In this document: positions 49,680 to 59,633 of the stretch, in pieces
How the letters are laid out: each line of letters begins with the position of its first letter
Position numbering within the stretch: position 1 is the first letter of the stretch
From: BOG-908 sp964242115
GTDB taxonomy: Bacteria > Pseudomonadota > Alphaproteobacteria > Acetobacterales > Acetobacteraceae
Assembly (NCBI GenBank): GCA_964242115.1
Contig: CAXSZX010000004.1
Coordinates: 1-64,000 of the forward strand
Direction of reading: 5' to 3'
Length of the DNA stretch: 64,000 nt
Translations under genes and position numbers: made by a program
The notes under the pieces: generated by a model
Database searches by the model: none
The model's input: only the letters and a program-made list of their open reading frames with translations
What the model was told of the DNA's origin: nothing

Positions 49680-51611
49680 TTACTCAAGCGGCGCCAGTAC
49701 ATCGTCCAACCGATCCGCCGTCCCCGCCACCCGCTCCAGATGCGGATACCGCAGCCCGCCATGGTAGTCGATCGATACCTCGCGATACCGTTTGCCCTGC
49801 CGCAGCAGCAGCACCAGCGGCGCCTTCTTGGTCGTTGCCCGGGTGACCGCGTCGCTGAGCGCCGACGGCGTCTCCGCAGCCAGGCCATCGACAGCCACGA
49901 GCCGTGTGCCGCGCGCCAGCCCGGCGTTGAAAGCGGGGCCGCCCCACAACACGGAGGCGACCGTGCCGTCGCTGCCCAGCGAGAGGCCAAGCGAGTAGGT
50001 GAAATCGGTGACTTTCCTGGCCGCGTCCCGGCTTTTCTGCAGCGCGGAGGGCTGGCTGGTGTAGGCCAAACGCCAGCCGCCGCGGGTGATCCCGTCCAGC
50101 GGCGCGTGTGCGGCGTGGCTGTTCAGCCGGGTGCGCAGGAAGCCGGCCCAATCGTACGGCATCACCTGGTTCAGCGCGTGCACGACGTCGTCGAAGGTGT
50201 ACGTCTCGGTGGTCCAGACGCCGTTGTCCACGCCGAAGAACGCTCGGGCGAAGTCGTTCAGCGAGCGCGCGTTGTTGGTGTGTTCGCGGATCAGCGTGTC
50301 GGCGTCGAGCCAGATCAGCAGCCCCTCGGTGTAGTAGTCGCCGAAGCGCGACCAGCTCTGCCAGGACGAGGGGTGCTGCCAGGAGATGATCGGGTCGTTG
50401 GTCGTGTCCTGCAGGTTGCGCCAGGTTCGGCCGGGCGTGCCCGCATCGAGCGAGGCGGCTTCCAGCGCGATCAGGTCGCGCACCTGCGCAGCACTCAGGA
50501 TGCCGGAGCGGGCGGCCAGCACCTGGCCCCAGTAATCGGTCTGGCCTTCGTAGACCCACAGCAGGCTGTCGCGCTCCGGCACCACGTGGTCGTCGGGCGA
50601 CCACAGGTCGGCCGGGCGGCGGAACTTGCCGTTCCAGGAGTGCGCGTATTCGTGCGGCAGCAGCTCCCGGCCCGGGGCTGAGGCGGCCGGGTCGGTGAAG
50701 TAAGCCTCGCCGGCGCCGGTCTCGTTGCTGCGCTGGTGTTCGAGGCCGATGTTGCCCATCTCGGCGCTGACCGAGAACAGGAAGTCGTAGTGGTCGTAAT
50801 GGTGTGAGGCGAAGGTGCGATACGCCTGTGTCACCAGGTTGCGGTGGGCGGCGAGGTCGGCCGGGCTGACGGCGAGGTCTTCCGGGCGGTCGGCGAAGAC
50901 GTTCAGGTGGACCGGCACCGGACCGTTAGGGTCGAGGTCCAGCCGGGAGACGTAGGCGCCGGCGTAGACGGGCGAATCCAGCAGGGTGTCGAGCGGCAGC
51001 GGGTGAAAGTCGATCACGCCGCCCTCCGCATGTACGGTGTCGAGCGCGGTTGCGTATTGCCAGCCGGCGGGGATGTTCAGCGTCGGGTGCACCTCGACGT
51101 TGCGCTGGTAGGTGCCGGCAGGAAACAGCAGCTCGGGCCGCCACTGCACGTCCAGCATGTTGGCGGTCAGCACCACGCGGCCCTCCCTGCTCTCCAGCGG
51201 CGAGAGATAGTCGAACGCCACCTGCACAGATTTGGCACCCGCCGGCACGGCGACGTGGAAAGCGCCCATGTCCACCGCGTCGCGCGTCCAGGCGACAGCC
51301 TGGCCGCCGGCGGTGATGGTGAGGCCGGCCAGCGAGGCAATCGGGCCCGTCGGCCCGTGGTTGCCGGGAAGCCATTTCGGGTAGAGCAGCGTCAGCGCCT
51401 GGTCGGCCGGCACGGGGATGGTCTCGGTGATGCGGACGACATGGCGGTCGAGGTCGGTGGCGTCCACGTGCAGGTCGATCTGCCCGGCGAACGGGCGCTC
51501 CTGCGGAGCCGGGATCGGCGGCGGCTGCGGGACCGGGGTGGGGAGTGGCGGGCTGGCCAGGGCGGCGGTGCTGACCAGCAGCAGGGCGAGCAGTGTCAGG
51601 CGTGGGGGCAT
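49680..51611 (-). CDS. M61-family glycyl aminopeptidase, exported
   Basis: 643 residues. Signal peptide (MPPRLTLLALLLVSTAALA) then a Pro-rich linker. The N-terminal domain precedes the catalytic domain with zinc motif HEYAHSW (HExxH) and the downstream glutamate in LLWVYEGQTDYWG. A PDZ domain at about 530-640 (GLSLGSDGTVASVLWGGPAFNAGL, RGTRLVAVDG) closes the protein. It releases N-terminal Gly or Ala from peptides in the periplasm. ATG 51611 chosen to place the signal peptide at the N-terminus. Confidence 0.92.
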   Translation of the reverse strand: MPPRLTLLALLLVSTAALASPPLPTPVPQPPPIPAPQERPFAGQIDLHVDATDLDRHVVRITETIPVPADQALTLLYPKWLPGNHGPTGPIASLAGLTITAGGQAVAWTRDAVDMGAFHVAVPAGAKSVQVAFDYLSPLESREGRVVLTANMLDVQWRPELLFPAGTYQRNVEVHPTLNIPAGWQYATALDTVHAEGGVIDFHPLPLDTLLDSPVYAGAYVSRLDLDPNGPVPVHLNVFADRPEDLAVSPADLAAHRNLVTQAYRTFASHHYDHYDFLFSVSAEMGNIGLEHQRSNETGAGEAYFTDPAASAPGRELLPHEYAHSWNGKFRRPADLWSPDDHVVPERDSLLWVYEGQTDYWGQVLAARSGILSAAQVRDLIALEAASLDAGTPGRTWRNLQDTTNDPIISWQHPSSWQSWSRFGDYYTEGLLIWLDADTLIREHTNNARSLNDFARAFFGVDNGVWTTETYTFDDVVHALNQVMPYDWAGFLRTRLNSHAAHAPLDGITRGGWRLAYTSQPSALQKSRDAARKVTDFTYSLGLSLGSDGTVASVLWGGPAFNAGLARGTRLVAVDGLAAETPSALSDAVTRATTKKAPLVLLLRQGKRYREVSIDYHGGLRYPHLERVAGTADRLDDVLAPLE

Positions 51612-51667
51612 GCGGGTGGTGCGTCCGGTTGCGTGTCGGACGCTACGCAGACTTTGACTGGGAGGAG

Positions 51668-51799
51668 AAAGCAAGCGGTTCTTTTTTGAAAAAAAGAACC
51701 AAAAAACTTTTGTTTCCGAGGGTGCGCGCTGAAGGAACCTCCGCGACAGCCTTGCCTAAAATCTCTTGCTTCATTTCGTCAGAAAACAAGGCCTTGCCT
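51668..51799. repeat. Palindromic intergenic element, copy 29
   Basis: Left GGTTCTTTTTTGAAAAAAAGAACC intact with AAAAAACTTTTGTTTCC; right worn (TCTTGCTTCATTTCGTCAGAA). First of two copies between racemase and M61 genes, both minus strand. Confidence 0.85.
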
Positions 51800-51876
51800 T
51801 CCTCGCCGAACTTTGAAGGGTTCGACTTAAAGCCGCGGGTCGAACTGCTACGCGCGCGACGCACCATTGGAAAAAG

Positions 51877-52008
51877 GAAAGCCAGGTCTTTGCTTCGACG
51901 TTGGTAGCAGAAGAAACTTGTCTCTGCTGTCGCGGATGTTTCTGCAGCCTACACACCAGGGAACAGAAGTTTGGTTCTTCTTTCAAAAAAGAACCGCTTG
52001 CTTGCTTA
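51877..52008. repeat. Palindromic intergenic element, copy 30
   Basis: Left hairpin lost, centre TCTGCTGTCGCGGATG kept, right GGTTCTTCTTTCAAAAAAGAACC ending GCTTGCTTGC. Its right end contains the TAA stop of the racemase gene. Confidence 0.8.
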
Positions 52009-52731
52009 CCTACCCAGGTCCGAGAGCGGCGATGCTGCGACGGCCAGGTCGACCGCAGCCTCTGCATGGAGAGCTGTTGTGTCAAAGATCGGCACAGCGC
52101 TGTCCGCCGGTGTCACCAGCAGCATGATCTCTGTGCAGCCGAGGATCACCGCCTCAGCGCCGCGCTCCACCAGCCGCGCGATCACCTCGCGAAAGGCCTG
52201 GCGGGAGCGCGGTTCGGCCAGGCCGCGGACCAGTTCCTCGTAGATCACCCGGTGCACCAGAGCGCGGTCGTCGTCGCCTGGCACGAGCACTTCCAGACCG
52301 TGCCGATGCGCCAGTCGTCCCCTGAAGAAGTCCTGCTCCATGGTGAAGGCTGTTCCGAGCAGGCCAATTTTTGTCAGCCCGTTCGCCTTGATCCGCTCGG
52401 CGGTGGGGTCGGCGATGTGCAGCAGCGGCAGTCCGATTGCGGCCTGAACCTGGTCGGCCATGCGGTGCATGGTGTTCGAGCAGATCAGCACGAAGTCTGC
52501 GCCGCCGCGTTCCAGGCGCTTGGCGGCTGCGATCATCTCGTCGGCGGCATCGTCCCATCGTCCGGCGCGCTGTAGCGCTTCGATCGCGCCGAAGTCGAAC
52601 GACCACATGAGACAACGGGCCGAGCTCAACCCGCCCATGCGGCTTCGGACCGTCTGGTTGATGATGCGGTAATATTCGGCCGAGCTCTCCCAGCTCAGCC
52701 CGCCGATCAGGCCGATGACCTTCTGCCGCAC
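52006..52731 (-). CDS. Aspartate/glutamate racemase family protein
   Basis: 241 residues, cofactor-independent racemase fold of two similar domains. The catalytic cysteines are in ICSNTMHRM and LGCTEIMLL. The N-terminus is IGLIGGLSWESSAEYYRIINQ, typical of the aspartate racemase subgroup (YgeA-like). It probably makes a D-amino acid for peptidoglycan or signalling. GTG start at 52731. The TAA stop runs into an element copy. Confidence 0.9.
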   Translation of the reverse strand: MRQKVIGLIGGLSWESSAEYYRIINQTVRSRMGGLSSARCLMWSFDFGAIEALQRAGRWDDAADEMIAAAKRLERGGADFVLICSNTMHRMADQVQAAIGLPLLHIADPTAERIKANGLTKIGLLGTAFTMEQDFFRGRLAHRHGLEVLVPGDDDRALVHRVIYEELVRGLAEPRSRQAFREVIARLVERGAEAVILGCTEIMLLVTPADSAVPIFDTTALHAEAAVDLAVAASPLSDLGR

Positions 52732-52787
52732 ACGAGTTCCCCGCAGAGATGCAAACGCCGAAACCGGCTTTAACAGAACCTGCTTAA

Positions 52788-52838
52788 CCCAAGGGAACAG
52801 AAGTTTTTGGTTCTTTCAAAAAAGAGCCGCTTGCTTGC
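52788..52838. repeat. Palindromic element, half copy 31
   Basis: GGGAACAGAAGTTTTTGG, GGTTCTTTCAAAAAAGAGCC, GCTTGCTTGC. Only the right half. It lies between groEL's terminator and the racemase start. Confidence 0.75.
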
Positions 52839-52846
52839 TGCGCCCG

Positions 52847-52878
52847 AAAAAAGGGGGCGTGCCCTGCGACACGCCCCC
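52847..52878 (-). terminator. Intrinsic terminator of groESL
   Basis: On the minus strand, a perfect 9 bp stem GGGGGCGTG / CACGCCCCC with an 8 nt loop followed by TTTTTT. It lies about 30 bp after the groEL stop. This is a conventional terminator, unlike the dispersed palindromic elements. Confidence 0.92.
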
Positions 52879-52906
52879 AACTTGCAAAGCCAGACCGACC
52901 CGGACT

Positions 52907-54550
<1,644 letters not shown>

Positions 54551-54576
54551 CTTAAGTTTTCTCCTGATGCATCTCA

Positions 54577-54620
54577 CCGGGGCGCTGCCCCGGACCCCAC
54601 CAAAGGCCAGTCGGCCTCTG
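54577..54620. repeat. Truncated copy of the GC-rich palindrome in the groES-groEL spacer
   Basis: GGGGCGCTGCCCCGGACCCC and GGCCAGTCGGCC correspond to the left arm and inner linker of the 34242-34353 palindrome. The right arm is absent. The short hairpin GGGGC-GCT-GCCCC remains. It lies just upstream of the groEL ribosome binding site. Confidence 0.7.
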
Positions 54621-54763
54621 GACACCGATTCATGGCGTTCGTTCGGAAACATTTGATGGTTAGTCAGATAATCCCGGTATTGCTTGGACCGGAGCGGGCC
54701 GTGAGCACCGGACCGCAGCAATGCCGTGTCAGCCGACCGCCAGCGGATGTTATCGACGAACGA

Positions 54764-55081
54764 CTAGGCCGCAGCCTTTGCGGCGGCAGAACCCTCGACG
54801 ATGCCCATGATGTCGCTCTCCTTCATGATGAGGAGTTCCTCGCCATCGAGCTTCACCTCGGTGCCGGACCACTTGCCGAACAACACGCGGTCGCCGGCCT
54901 TGACGTCCAGCGCCACGATCTGACCCTGCTCGTTGCGCGCACCGGCACCGGCCGCAATCACCTCGCCCTCCTGCGGCTTCTCGCGCGCAGTGTCGGGGAT
55001 GATGATGCCGCCAGCCGTCTTCTCTTCCGCCGTAATGCGGCGGACGACGACGCGGTCGTGCAGGGGACGGAACTTCGCCAT
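54764..55081 (-). CDS. groES: Co-chaperonin GroES
   Basis: 105 residues; heptameric lid of GroEL. Features: FRPLHDRVVVRRITAEEKTAGGIIIPDTA with the mobile loop, GDRVLFGKWSGTEVKLDGEELLIMKESDIMGI. It has a short Ala/Lys tail. AAGGAG lies 8-9 nt before ATG 55081. Transcribed from the CIRCE-controlled promoter upstream. Confidence 0.97.
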   Translation of the reverse strand: MAKFRPLHDRVVVRRITAEEKTAGGIIIPDTAREKPQEGEVIAAGAGARNEQGQIVALDVKAGDRVLFGKWSGTEVKLDGEELLIMKESDIMGIVEGSAAAKAAA

Positions 55082-55157
55082 GCTGATCGCTCCTTCGAAT
55101 GTCGCAGCCAACGTTTACCCAGCCGCACACCGGAAAACACCAGTGCGTGACGGTCCG

Positions 55158-55184
55158 TTGGCACTCTCCAACGGAGAGTGCCAG
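55158..55184 (-). promoter_or_regulatory. CIRCE operator, gene-proximal
   Basis: TTGGCACTC, 9 nt, GAGTGCCAG: two mismatches to the CIRCE consensus TTAGCACTC-N9-GAGTGCTAA. It overlaps the expected transcription start of groESL. It would bind the heat-shock repressor HrcA. Confidence 0.9.
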
Positions 55185-55185
55185 G

Positions 55186-55214
55186 CAGATAGAAGGGCGG
55201 TCCCTGACTGTCAA
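55186..55214 (-). promoter_or_regulatory. Sigma-70 promoter of groESL
   Basis: On the minus strand, TTGACA at 55214-55209, a 17 bp spacer, TATCTG at 55191-55186. It is bracketed by the two CIRCE elements, one directly upstream of the -35 box and one over the start point. Confidence 0.85.
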
Positions 55215-55221
55215 GACGTCA

Positions 55222-55248
55222 GCAGCACTCTTGTGCAAAGAGTGCTAA
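55222..55248 (-). promoter_or_regulatory. CIRCE operator, distal
   Basis: GCAGCACTC, 9 nt, GAGTGCTAA: only two positions differ from consensus. It lies 7 bp upstream of the -35 box. A second CIRCE suggests cooperative HrcA binding. Confidence 0.88.
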
Positions 55249-55420
55249 GGCTTTGTTAACACTTCATTTTTCCTTTGCCACGAGGCTTTCGATTGTCGCA
55301 GGATCGGTAACCCGGGTCAGCAGAGTCCCGGGCCATCAGGCGGGGCAACAACCGTCGCAACAAGGACGCAACATGCCGCACGGCCGCCTACCGGCCGACT
55401 TCCACCACCCGAGGACACCC

Positions 55421-55681
55421 ATGCGCCTGGACCAGCAACTTAACGGCTACCGCCTGACCACCGCCGAGATCCTCTACCACATGCCCGACCACCCCGGGCT
55501 GCTGCAGACCTACCTGTGGCAGGACCTCGACATCGCGCCGCGCTTCCCCGTGCTGCACAAGTTCCTGGATTTCTGGTCGCGCAGACTCGACGGCAAGCTG
55601 CACTCCGTCCGCCTGGCCGGGAGCCGCATCATCACCCGCAGCGAGTGGCGTCACACCGAACACCTGCAGCACCTGCACTAG
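55421..55681 (+). CDS. usg: Usg family protein
   Basis: 86 residues. Family pattern: QLNGYRLTTAEILYHMPDHPGLLQTYLWQDLDIAPRFPVLHKFLDFWSRRLDGKLHSVRLA in consecutive parts. Usg proteins are named for a gene upstream of trp operons in alphaproteobacteria; function unknown. ATG 55421 with GAGGA 5-6 nt upstream. An in-frame ATG at 55373 lacks family support. Divergent from groES. Confidence 0.88.
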   Translation: MRLDQQLNGYRLTTAEILYHMPDHPGLLQTYLWQDLDIAPRFPVLHKFLDFWSRRLDGKLHSVRLAGSRIITRSEWRHTEHLQHLH

Positions 55682-55699
55682 ACGCGACTGCCATGTCTC

Positions 55700-55828
55700 G
55701 CAAAGCAAGCGGTTCTTTCTTGGAAAAAGCGCCAAAAACTTTTTTCTCGTGAGTCTACGCTGAGGAAAACTCCGGCGGCACGACCAAAATGTTCGCTGCT
55801 TTGATTCGAAAAACAGGCCTTGCTTTCT
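55700..55828. repeat. Palindromic intergenic element, copy 32
   Basis: Left AAGCAAGCGGTTCTTTC, AAAAACTTTTTTCTC; right worn (GCTGCTTTGATTCGAAAAACAGGCC). Follows usg. Confidence 0.75.
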
Positions 55829-55951
55829 GGCTGCCGGTTTCAAGCCGCGTGCATCGCCCACCGGCCTGTCAAGGTGCGCCATACCTCACGACGTGCGAAC
55901 CGGCACGGCTTGCCAACGTTATTTGTGTGTCAGTCGTATCGAGGTTTGCAT

Positions 55952-56104
55952 ATGGGCACCATCCTGCTGGTCATTCTCATCCTGCTCCTGCTTGGAGCAT
56001 TGCCGGCTTGGCCTTACAGCAGCGGCTGGGGTTATTACCCGTCAGGCGGCCTCGGGCTCGTGCTGGTGGTCATCATCATTCTTCTCGTGCTTGGGCGTAT
56101 CTGA
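55952..56104 (+). CDS. DUF3309 small membrane protein (50 aa)
   Basis: 50 residues, two hydrophobic segments (TILLVILILLLLGALPAWPY and GLGLVLVVIIILLVLGRI) joined by SSGWGYYPSGG. It matches DUF3309, small inner-membrane proteins of unknown function that are often stress-related. ATG 55952 has GAGG 8-9 nt upstream. Confidence 0.9.
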   Translation: MGTILLVILILLLLGALPAWPYSSGWGYYPSGGLGLVLVVIIILLVLGRI

Positions 56105-56175
56105 ACTGTGTCAGCGACAGAATGATGCTCAGTTCAGCGTCCGAGACGCGACCTTCAGTTTGCGTTCTTGCAAGA

Positions 56176-56302
56176 AGGCAAGCAGTTCTTTTTGAAAAAA
56201 TGACCTAGAAACCTTTTCTCTCGACTACCCGTCTGCGGAGAGTTCCGCGGTAGCCGAGACAAAAGCTTTTTGCTTCTTTTTCTCTAGAAGACCTTAGCTT
56301 TC
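56176..56302. repeat. Palindromic intergenic element, copy 33, convergent junction
   Basis: Left GGCAAGCAGTTCTTTTTGAAAAAATGAC, centre TTCCGCGGTAGCCGAG, right AAAGCTTTTTGC and CTTCTTTTTCTCTAGAAG. Lies between the DUF3309 gene and the convergent exporter gene. Confidence 0.82.
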
Positions 56303-57163
56303 TTACTCCGGCGAAACCGCCAAACCTCTGACCGAAGCAGCAGCACCCGCCGCCGCCGCCATCACCACTGCAATGCCGCCCCACTTCGTTACGGACAGGT
56401 GCTGCTGCAGCAGCAGCATTCCCATCAGCGCGCCGATCGCTGGCTCCAGGCTCGTCATCGTGCCGTAGACCCGCGCCGGCACGCGTGTCAGCGCAACCAT
56501 CTCCAGCGAGTAGGGCAGCGCGCTTGAGAACAGCCCCACGCCCAGCGCGCGCAACAGGATGGACGGGCGCAGCAGCGCGCCGCCCGCGTGCGCCACGCCC
56601 ACTGGCAACACGAGGCAGGCCGCCACCAGCATGCCCCAGACGGTCGCCTGCGTGCCGAGAGCGCCGCCCGCGCGTTGCCCAAACACGATGTAGGCCGCCC
56701 AGCCCCCGCCGGCGGCAAAGGCGAAGACCACGCCCGCCGGGTCCAGCGGGTGCGAGGTGCGGACCGGCGGGCAGAGCAGCAGCAGGCCCAGCGCCGCCAG
56801 GCCGATCCAGGCGAAGTCGCGCGCCCGCCGCGAGGTGAGCACCGCCACCGCGAGCGGCCCCCAGAACTCGATGGCGACCGCCGCGCCCAGCGGGATCGTT
56901 CGGATCGCCATGAAGAAACACAGGTTCATCCCGCCCAGCGACGCACCGTAGCCGAGCAGCGACGGCCATGCGGCTTGCGGCGGCAGGCTGCGCCACGGAC
57001 GCATCGCGGCGGCCAGCATCGCGGCGGATATCACCAGGCGCAGCGCGGTGGCGCCCTGCCCGCCCACCGCCGGGAACAGGCCCGTCGCCAGCGTGGCGCC
57101 GAATTGCAACGACACCATGGCCACCGCGAGTGCCCCCACCGCGACCGGCACGGCGCGACTCAC
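56303..57163 (-). CDS. RhtA-like EamA-family exporter
   Basis: 286 residues, ten predicted transmembrane helices in two EamA repeats. RhtA-like details: GATALRLVISAAML, MNLCFFMAIRTIPLGAAVAIEFWGPLAVAV, SSALPYSLEMVALTRVPARVYGTMTSLEPAIGALMG. Members export threonine, homoserine and other metabolites. GTG start at 57163. Confidence 0.9.
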   Translation of the reverse strand: MSRAVPVAVGALAVAMVSLQFGATLATGLFPAVGGQGATALRLVISAAMLAAAMRPWRSLPPQAAWPSLLGYGASLGGMNLCFFMAIRTIPLGAAVAIEFWGPLAVAVLTSRRARDFAWIGLAALGLLLLCPPVRTSHPLDPAGVVFAFAAGGGWAAYIVFGQRAGGALGTQATVWGMLVAACLVLPVGVAHAGGALLRPSILLRALGVGLFSSALPYSLEMVALTRVPARVYGTMTSLEPAIGALMGMLLLQQHLSVTKWGGIAVVMAAAAGAAASVRGLAVSPE

Positions 57164-57189
57164 GCCGCGGCGCCGAAGTGAATCGTAGA

Positions 57190-57327
57190 AAGCAAGGCAA
57201 GCAGTTCTTTTTTGAAAAAAAGGACCGAAAAACTTTTGTTTCCTTGGGCGCGCGCTGCAGAAACCTCGGCGACAGCAGGGACAAAAGCCTTTTGCTTCTT
57301 TTCTTCAGAAAAAAAGGCCCTGCTTTC
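57190..57327. repeat. Palindromic intergenic element, copy 34
   Basis: Left AGTTCTTTTTTGAAAAAAAGGAC, AAAAACTTTTGTTTCC, centre CGGCGACAGC, right AAGCCTTTTGCTTC, TTCTTCAGAAAAAAAGG ending CCTTGC-like CCCTGC. It separates the S9 peptidase from the exporter gene on the same strand. Confidence 0.88.
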
Positions 57328-57350
57328 TCTTCGGGCCTTTGCGACTGCTC

Positions 57351-59561
57351 TCACTGCGCGACTCTAGCCGTTCCCGCCTTTGTCCAGCGGTCCAGCCAGG
57401 CCAGCACGGTCTTCTGCCACAGCTCGGAGTTCTGCGGCTTCAGCACCCAGTGGTTCTCGTCGGGAAACGTCAGGAACTCGCTGGGAATGCCGCGGCGTTG
57501 CATCGCGGTGAAGGCGGCCAGGCCCTGTTCCAGCGGAATGCGGTAGTCGTGCGCGCTGTGGATCACCAGCATCGGGTCGCGCCAGTCCGCCACGTGGTCG
57601 ATGGCGTTGAAGCGCTCGTAGTTCTCCGGCCTCTCCCACGGCGTGGCGTGGCCGTTCTCCCATTCGGAGAACCACAGTTCCTCCGTTGCATATCCCATGA
57701 TGCGGTTGTCGAAGACGCCGTCGTGGTCCACCAGGCAGCGCCAGGGCTGCGGCCACACCCCGGCGATCCAGTAGACCATGTAGCCGCCATACGAGGCGCC
57801 AAGCGCGCAGGCGCGGTTGGCGTCGAGGTAGGCGAACTTTGAGAGCGCGGCCGACCAGCCGGCCTTGAGGTCGGCCAGCGGACGGTCTCCCCAGTGCCCG
57901 CTGATCGAGTCGGTGAAGGCCTGGCCGTAACCCTCCGAGCCGTGGAAATCCACGAAGACGCTGGCATAGCCGGCCGCGGCGTAGGTCTGCGGGTTCCAGC
58001 GGTAGCTCCAGCTGTCGCCGAAGCTGCCTTGCGGCCCGCCATGGATCAGGAACGCCACCGGGTATGTCTGACCCGGTTTCGCGCCGGCGGGCGGCATGAC
58101 GTAGGCGTGCACCGTCTCGTTGTTCCAGCCGGTGAAGCTGAACTGCTGGTAGGGCGCCAGCGTCACGCCGGCGAGCTTGTCGGCATCCGCGTGGGTCAGC
58201 TGCCTGGCGGCGTCCTGCCGCTGCACCTGCTGCGGCACGTGCCCGGCAGGCGCTTCGGGCGTCGCGTCAGAAGGGGCGCCGGTGGTCGTCGTGCCGGAGG
58301 GCGCGCCGGCGATTGGCGTGACGGCCGACGCGCCGGTGGAGGTGATCGCGTAGAGCTGCGTCGGGCCCGCCAGGCTGTCGCGCGCGTACACCAGTTCCGT
58401 GCCAGCCACGTCGAGCTCGGAGATGTGGCCGTCGGCCGTGAGCGCCGTCGGCTGTCCGGTGCCGGTGTCCAACGCGAACAACACCTGATGGCCGGTGTCC
58501 GCCGCGGTGACGTAGAGGGTGCGCCCGTCCGCCGACCAGGCCATGGCGTCGGCAGAGCGGTCCCAGCGCGGCGCCAGCGCGTGGGTCGCCCCGGTGGCCA
58601 CGTCGCGCAGCATGATGGCGAACCGGTCCGCCTCGAAGCCGGGCCGCGCGGTCGCCTTGTAGGCCAGCCTGCGTCCGTCCGGCGAGAACAGCGGTGCGGC
58701 GTCCCAGGCCGAATTGCCCGCGGTGATGTCGCGCGGCGGCGCTGACCCGTCCAACGGCACCTGGTAGAGGTCGAAGTTGGTGCTCCACGGCTCGCTGTTG
58801 CCGGCCAGGCGGGCGGAGAACACCAGCGTGTGGCTGTCCGGCGAGATCGCGTAGTCGGCGTCGCCGCCGAACGGCTTGCTGGGGCTGTCGCCGTCGAAGC
58901 CGCGCATCAGCGGCTTGGCAGTGCCGGCTTGGCCGCGCGCCTCGAGCGGTGCCGCCCAGAGCTGGTTGCGGGTGCCGTCCGCCCACTCGTCCCAGTGCCG
59001 CACGAACAGCCGCGTGTAGAGCACACCGCTTGCCTTTTCGGCGTGGCGCTGGTCCAGGCGCTTCCTGGTGCAGTCCGGCGTGTCGCAATCCGGGAACACC
59101 GACATCGAGACCACCAGCGTGTGCCCATCCGGCGACACACGGTAGCTGCCGATGTCGAGCGGCAAATGCGTCACCTGCACCGGTGCGGCGCCGTCGCGGC
59201 TCGCGGCCAAATCCGTGCGCCAGAGCTGGTTGCTGCCGGAGCGCGACGAGAGGAAGAATACCGCGCGACCGTCAGGCGAGAACCGCGGCGACGTGGCACC
59301 CTTGTCGGACGCCGCCAGGCGCCAGGGCGTAGCGTCGGCTCCGGCGCACCGCGTGCACACCATCCAGATCGCGTGCACGCCCTTGTTGGCAGCGTAGTCG
59401 GTGCTGCGGACGTCATACACCACGGTCCTGCCGTCCGGCGAGAGGTGCGGGTCCGACACCCTGTCCAGCGTCACCAGGTCGTGCGGAGTCATCGTGCGGG
59501 CGCCAGCACCGCCGGCGAGCAGCACGGTGCAGGTGGTGGCGAGCAGGGCGGTGCGGAGCAT
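57351..59561 (-). CDS. S9-family prolyl oligopeptidase-type peptidase, exported
   Basis: 736 residues. Signal peptide MLRTALLATTCTVLLAGGAGA. An N-terminal beta-propeller built of WD40-like/TolB-like blades (DPHLSPDGRTVVYD, SPRFSPDGRAVFFLSS, APLFSPDGRRLAYKA) covers about 25-430. The C-terminal alpha/beta-hydrolase domain has the serine in GASYGGYMVYW, aspartate in IHSAHDYRIP and histidine in DENHWV. It cleaves peptides, acting as dipeptidyl or acylaminoacyl peptidase. ATG 59561. Divergent from the hydratase gene. Confidence 0.93.
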   Translation of the reverse strand: MLRTALLATTCTVLLAGGAGARTMTPHDLVTLDRVSDPHLSPDGRTVVYDVRSTDYAANKGVHAIWMVCTRCAGADATPWRLAASDKGATSPRFSPDGRAVFFLSSRSGSNQLWRTDLAASRDGAAPVQVTHLPLDIGSYRVSPDGHTLVVSMSVFPDCDTPDCTRKRLDQRHAEKASGVLYTRLFVRHWDEWADGTRNQLWAAPLEARGQAGTAKPLMRGFDGDSPSKPFGGDADYAISPDSHTLVFSARLAGNSEPWSTNFDLYQVPLDGSAPPRDITAGNSAWDAAPLFSPDGRRLAYKATARPGFEADRFAIMLRDVATGATHALAPRWDRSADAMAWSADGRTLYVTAADTGHQVLFALDTGTGQPTALTADGHISELDVAGTELVYARDSLAGPTQLYAITSTGASAVTPIAGAPSGTTTTGAPSDATPEAPAGHVPQQVQRQDAARQLTHADADKLAGVTLAPYQQFSFTGWNNETVHAYVMPPAGAKPGQTYPVAFLIHGGPQGSFGDSWSYRWNPQTYAAAGYASVFVDFHGSEGYGQAFTDSISGHWGDRPLADLKAGWSAALSKFAYLDANRACALGASYGGYMVYWIAGVWPQPWRCLVDHDGVFDNRIMGYATEELWFSEWENGHATPWERPENYERFNAIDHVADWRDPMLVIHSAHDYRIPLEQGLAAFTAMQRRGIPSEFLTFPDENHWVLKPQNSELWQKTVLAWLDRWTKAGTARVAQ

Positions 59562-59633
59562 GCGAGCGTTCCCGGGTTTGACAGCGCCGCACGCTAGCCG
59601 CTCACCTGCCCGCCACCAACACGAGGCGGCTTC

